A DNA stretch of 64,000 bases from NCBI RefSeq assembly GCF_000208925.1, contig NW_001914902.1, positions 25,535 through 89,534 of the forward strand. The letters are read 5' to 3'. This DNA is from Entamoeba histolytica HM-1:IMSS. Taxonomy: Eukaryota; Evosea; Mastigamoebida; Endamoebidae. The translations under genes were made by a program, and so were the position numbers. The notes under the pieces were generated by a model. That model saw only the letters and a list, made by a program, of their open reading frames with translations. It was not told the origin of the DNA and did no database searches. Shown here one piece after another: positions 61,018-64,000 of the stretch (positions are counted from its first letter, which is position 1; each line of letters opens with the position of its first letter).

Positions 61018-61680
61018 ATGTTTGCACTTATCTTCTTCATCCAACTTTCAATAGGATTTATTATGGAGGTTCCAACAAACGGATTTCGGTGCATTTCAGA
61101 TGAAGGGTTTGATAAAGAAAGAGCAGCAGGAACATACAGATTAGCTGAAGGACAATCATTAGATAAAAGACAAGTTGTATTTAAAATTTTTAGAGGAGAA
61201 ACAGACAGAACCGAGATTTTCAGTGCTGATTTTGATGACACAAAAAAACCAAGAGAGTTTGGTGCATTGTACAACGAAGATCTTGACAAGTTATATTTCT
61301 GTGTTATTGATTCTGCAAATTCTCGTGGAATTGATCCTGTAAGAGTTGAAATAAACTTTGAAACGGGTAAAGTTGAAAATAATTTTGTTGGTAAAGATAA
61401 AATAGATACTGTATCAGATAAAGTAGATGATGCTTTAAAAAATTCTGAAGCTATTAAAGAGTATGTAGATAAATGTAAAAAATTATATGACACTCGTCGT
61501 GGTTTAAATGGTTTGTTCTTCTTTTCATTTTAAAAAAGTTCCTCTTTGCTCATGTCTTTAGAGGCAACAAATTCTATGACGTTGTGGATGATGATCCTTG
61601 TTATTTGTGCTGTTATTGGAAGTACTCTTTACCAACTTCGTTCAATGAAACAATTCTTTTTGAGAAGAAAATTAGTTTAA
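61018..61680 (+). CDS. p24/TMED cargo receptor (one intron)
   Basis: Exon 1 (61018-61510) and exon 2 (61562-61680), with a 51-nt GTTTGT...TTTAG intron, give 203 residues. Order: signal peptide (MFALIFFIQLSIGFIMEVPT), GOLD domain with the two conserved cysteines (FRCISDEG...LYFCVIDSA), a coiled coil (DTVSDKVDDALKNSEAIKEY), one span (LWMMILVICAVIGSTLYQL) and the cytosolic tail RSMKQFFLRRKLV. The FF pair is the COPII exit signal and RRKLV resembles the KKLV-type COPI signal of p24 proteins. They cycle between ER and Golgi as sorting adaptors. Without splicing, the span and tail would be lost (frame ends FFFSF). Confidence 0.93.
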
Positions 61681-61741
61681 ATCAAGTTTTTTATTTTTTT
61701 AGTTTTATGCTTTTTATATTGTTGTTATGAACAATTAATTA

Positions 61742-61833
61742 ATGAGTAACAAAAAACCGTTTGATAAAACACCAGAAGAAGTTAGAAAACTGTCTTAGAA
61801 AAGAAACAATCTTTAATTGAAAAAACTAAATAA
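61742..61833 (+). pseudogene. Short frameshifted ORF
   Basis: ATG 61742 opens MSNKKPFDKTPEEVRKLS, stopped at 61796-61798. A shift of frame continues LEKKQSLIEKTK to a stop at 61833. The two halves together form one ~30-residue charged helix, so a single indel probably broke a small gene or an exon. No intron consensus fits the gap. Confidence 0.35.
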
Positions 61834-64000
61834 ATCCATAAAGCACAGAATGAATGTTTGGAAATGCTACATTTATAAATTATTTTGATTTGACTTTTAA
61901 AACCATTTTATTATTTTAAATTTATTCAATAAGGTTTTTTGTTTCAGTGATATTGTTTATATGTTGTACTACTACATTGAGTCTTATAATTTGTTTATGA
62001 AATAAATTATTTATATGAGTTTTTATTATCAACTCAGTTAAAAACTCTTTTTTATTTTAACACAAAATTTCAAAGAGTCTCATAACCATTACCACAAAAC
62101 AAAATGAAAAGAAAATGGTAATAATAATAAAATTTGATCAGAGAATGTTTCAGATGTTTTTTTTTTTAAAATAATATTGTTATATAATATTGTTTATTTT
62201 TCTTATTTCTGTCTTATTTGATAATTAAAATTTATTTTTAATTGTCATGGTTGTATTATTCTTATTGATGTTAATAGTTCTGTTGATAATGATGTGTTAT
62301 ACTTATTTCTTTATCAATAAATATCAATGTCAATGAGTCATTCATTTATTTCATATTTTAATAGTCACATTCAATACAAAGTGAATAATATTAACGATTA
62401 GTCATACTATAATTATTGTTATATAATTATATTACAAAATAAATGATATTGAAATAATTTAATTTAATTTCTATTTTCATATTGAGAAATTGAAATGTTA
62501 AAGAGTAAACAGAATTATATGAATATTGAAAATGATTAAGAGAATGTCAATGACGATTTGTTGATGAATTTGAATGATTCATTGAATTTTGATTTTCATA
62601 AATTGAAAAATCAGTGTTTATGAATTAATGAATGAAAGTTTCATAGTCAAAGTGAATTCTATGTTTTAAGAATCATAAAATACAATTTTCATGTTTTCAA
62701 TGAATAATCTCATGAAACATTTCAACTTGTTAGATAAAAAGAGTTATTATATATTCATTTCATATTTGGTCAAATGTAAAAACAATCATTATTGATATTC
62801 TCTTTTATTTCTTTATTATTTTCATTCTCTCGAGTTCTATTTATTATTGAATCATTATCAGTAATATCATGTTAATTTATTTATATTCTTCTTTCTTTTA
62901 CTCATCTTTTTTCTATAATTATAGTTTATTATTCCATTGTCAATATCTGTCGACTAATTTATTATTTTCTCTCTTCATTTTTATTGAAAAATAATGAAGT
63001 TATTCGTCTTTATTTTTGATAATGAAGATACTCAACAACATGTACTTATTGATTTAAGTTCAACGTGTAGTTTTCTACAATAGATAATTAAACATGAATA
63101 GATTCAATGTACTTATTTGAATTATTATTGCGATAATTCATGAGAAAGAATCAGAGTAATAAATATAAATACATCAATAGTTTGTATATATCTGGTTATT
63201 GGTTCAATAGAATATAATGTTTATTTCATAATAATTGTTATATGTAATGTTATACAAATTCTAATCAATTTCAATCAAAAAGTTGGGAAATGAAGAATTA
63301 TAAAAATGTTGTTGTATTTTGTTCAATTTTATAGACTGTTAAAAAATATCAATGAAGTTCTATTCAAGTGAATTCAAATGAATAAAACACCGATAATATT
63401 TGTTCTATTCATTATTTTATCAATTATATCATTTTGTTTATTATTAATTTGTATCAGATTAGTAATGAAATGTATAAACAAGAGAGAAGCATGGTTTTAT
63501 TAATATGTGGTATTCTCATTTCAATTATTACATTTCTTATTCATTACACTCATAAACTATGAAATTTTCAAGAGAATCATCAATATTAAAATGAATAACA
63601 ACAAACAAATAATTCCAAAATGAATTATGAATTTTATTCATCAGAAATTGTTCATATAATCTTTCTTGGTATTGTAATTATTAATGTTTTTAATTTTACA
63701 ACAAAGATTATTTCATAACAATAGAACTAAGCAAGATAATATAAATAAGAATAATTGTATGAACAAAATTATATACAATGAAACAAATGATGAGTATAAA
63801 ATAGAAAGAATAACAAATGAAAGTATTTGAACATTTACAGTTGTATTATAGATATTCAATTAGTATTAATCAATAAAATATTGTGATTAATGTATTTTGA
63901 ATATTCAAAGAAATAGAATGATTCAATTCAAACAAAATATAACAGAATATTTTGAGAGAATAATTTTGAATTAGAATTTCATCAAGACAATTTAATATTA
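61834..64000. other. Gene-poor terminal region
   Basis: About 2.2 kb of AT-rich DNA with frequent ttcaat/attgaa and gaatga/tcattc words. No intact gene; only the remnants at 63378-63830 read like protein. Confidence 0.5.
63378..63830 (+). pseudogene. Decayed membrane-protein gene
   Basis: ATG 63378 opens a 41-residue frame with one strong span (MNKTPIIFVLFIILSIISFC, then LLLICIRLVMKC) ending at 63503. Downstream, other frames continue with FLGIVIINVFNF and then LQQRLFHNNRTKQDNINKNN to a stop at 63830. Topologically this looks like a small multi-span protein with a polar C-terminus, interrupted by at least two frame breaks without intron signals. Confidence 0.4.

Noticed and set aside
1..64000. 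CRISPR arrays, insertion sequences, prophage, retrotransposon (LINE/SINE) copies
   Set aside because: No regularly spaced repeats, transposase, reverse transcriptase or terminal repeats were seen; eukaryotic introns rule out a prokaryotic source.

Overview
The window is protist nuclear DNA of the Entamoeba type, most likely the E. histolytica/dispar clade. It is very AT-rich and densely packed on both strands, with gaps between neighbouring genes often of 10-250 bp. I reconstructed fifteen short introns by reading frame. All end in TAG and fourteen begin GTTTGT, the Entamoeba splice consensus. The gene families also fit: BspA-type leucine-rich repeats, LRR-PP2C fusions, TLDc proteins, CPBF-like lysosomal receptors, TMK-like surface proteins and ROCO/TKL kinases. 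The species itself cannot be fixed from the sequence.

Layout. 1-13.8 kb: partial coiled-coil gene, COG2-like Golgi tether subunit, small VPS37-like protein, LRR-PP2C phosphatase, ARM-repeat protein, TLDc protein, and a 1998-residue kinase carrying an inactive dual-specificity-phosphatase domain. 13.8-16.6 kb: gene-poor stretch with a decayed gene. 16.6-29 kb: secreted TMK-like ectodomain protein facing a membrane pseudokinase, an unknown acidic protein, longin R-SNARE, WDR18/Ipi3, PH-AGC (PKB-like) kinase, VPS25, ribosomal uS7, and RPA12 head-to-head with a tail-anchored protein. 29-40 kb: BspA-LRR/cysteine-rich membrane protein, TMEM181/Wntless-like protein, NAA20 (NatB), CPBF-like receptor, type II glycosyltransferase-like protein. 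40-48 kb: 1847-residue pseudo-myotubularin/LRR/Roc-COR/kinase, proteasome beta-7, CAMK kinase. 48-57 kb: coiled-coil protein, ER Hsp70-like protein, beta-propeller protein, ribokinase, 1-phosphofructokinase-like kinase, METTL25-like methyltransferase. 57-61.7 kb: RRM protein with a KDKS repeat, SPRY protein, small unknown protein, p24 cargo receptor. 61.7-64 kb: gene-poor, with frameshifted remnants.

Most genes serve trafficking (COG2, VPS25, a VPS37-like protein, SNARE, p24, CPBF, TMEM181), signalling (six kinase or pseudokinase genes, PP2C) or housekeeping (uS7, WDR18, RPA12, PSMB4, NAA20). They do not form operons. The most unusual theme is catalysis-dead signalling domains: two very large kinases each carry a phosphatase fold whose catalytic Arg is lost (one DSP, one myotubularin), and a membrane-anchored pseudokinase lies tail-to-tail with a TMK-like ectodomain-only gene. 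Several genes become recognisable only after splicing (COG2, VPS25, RPA12, NAA20, PSMB4, TMEM181, p24, ribokinase).
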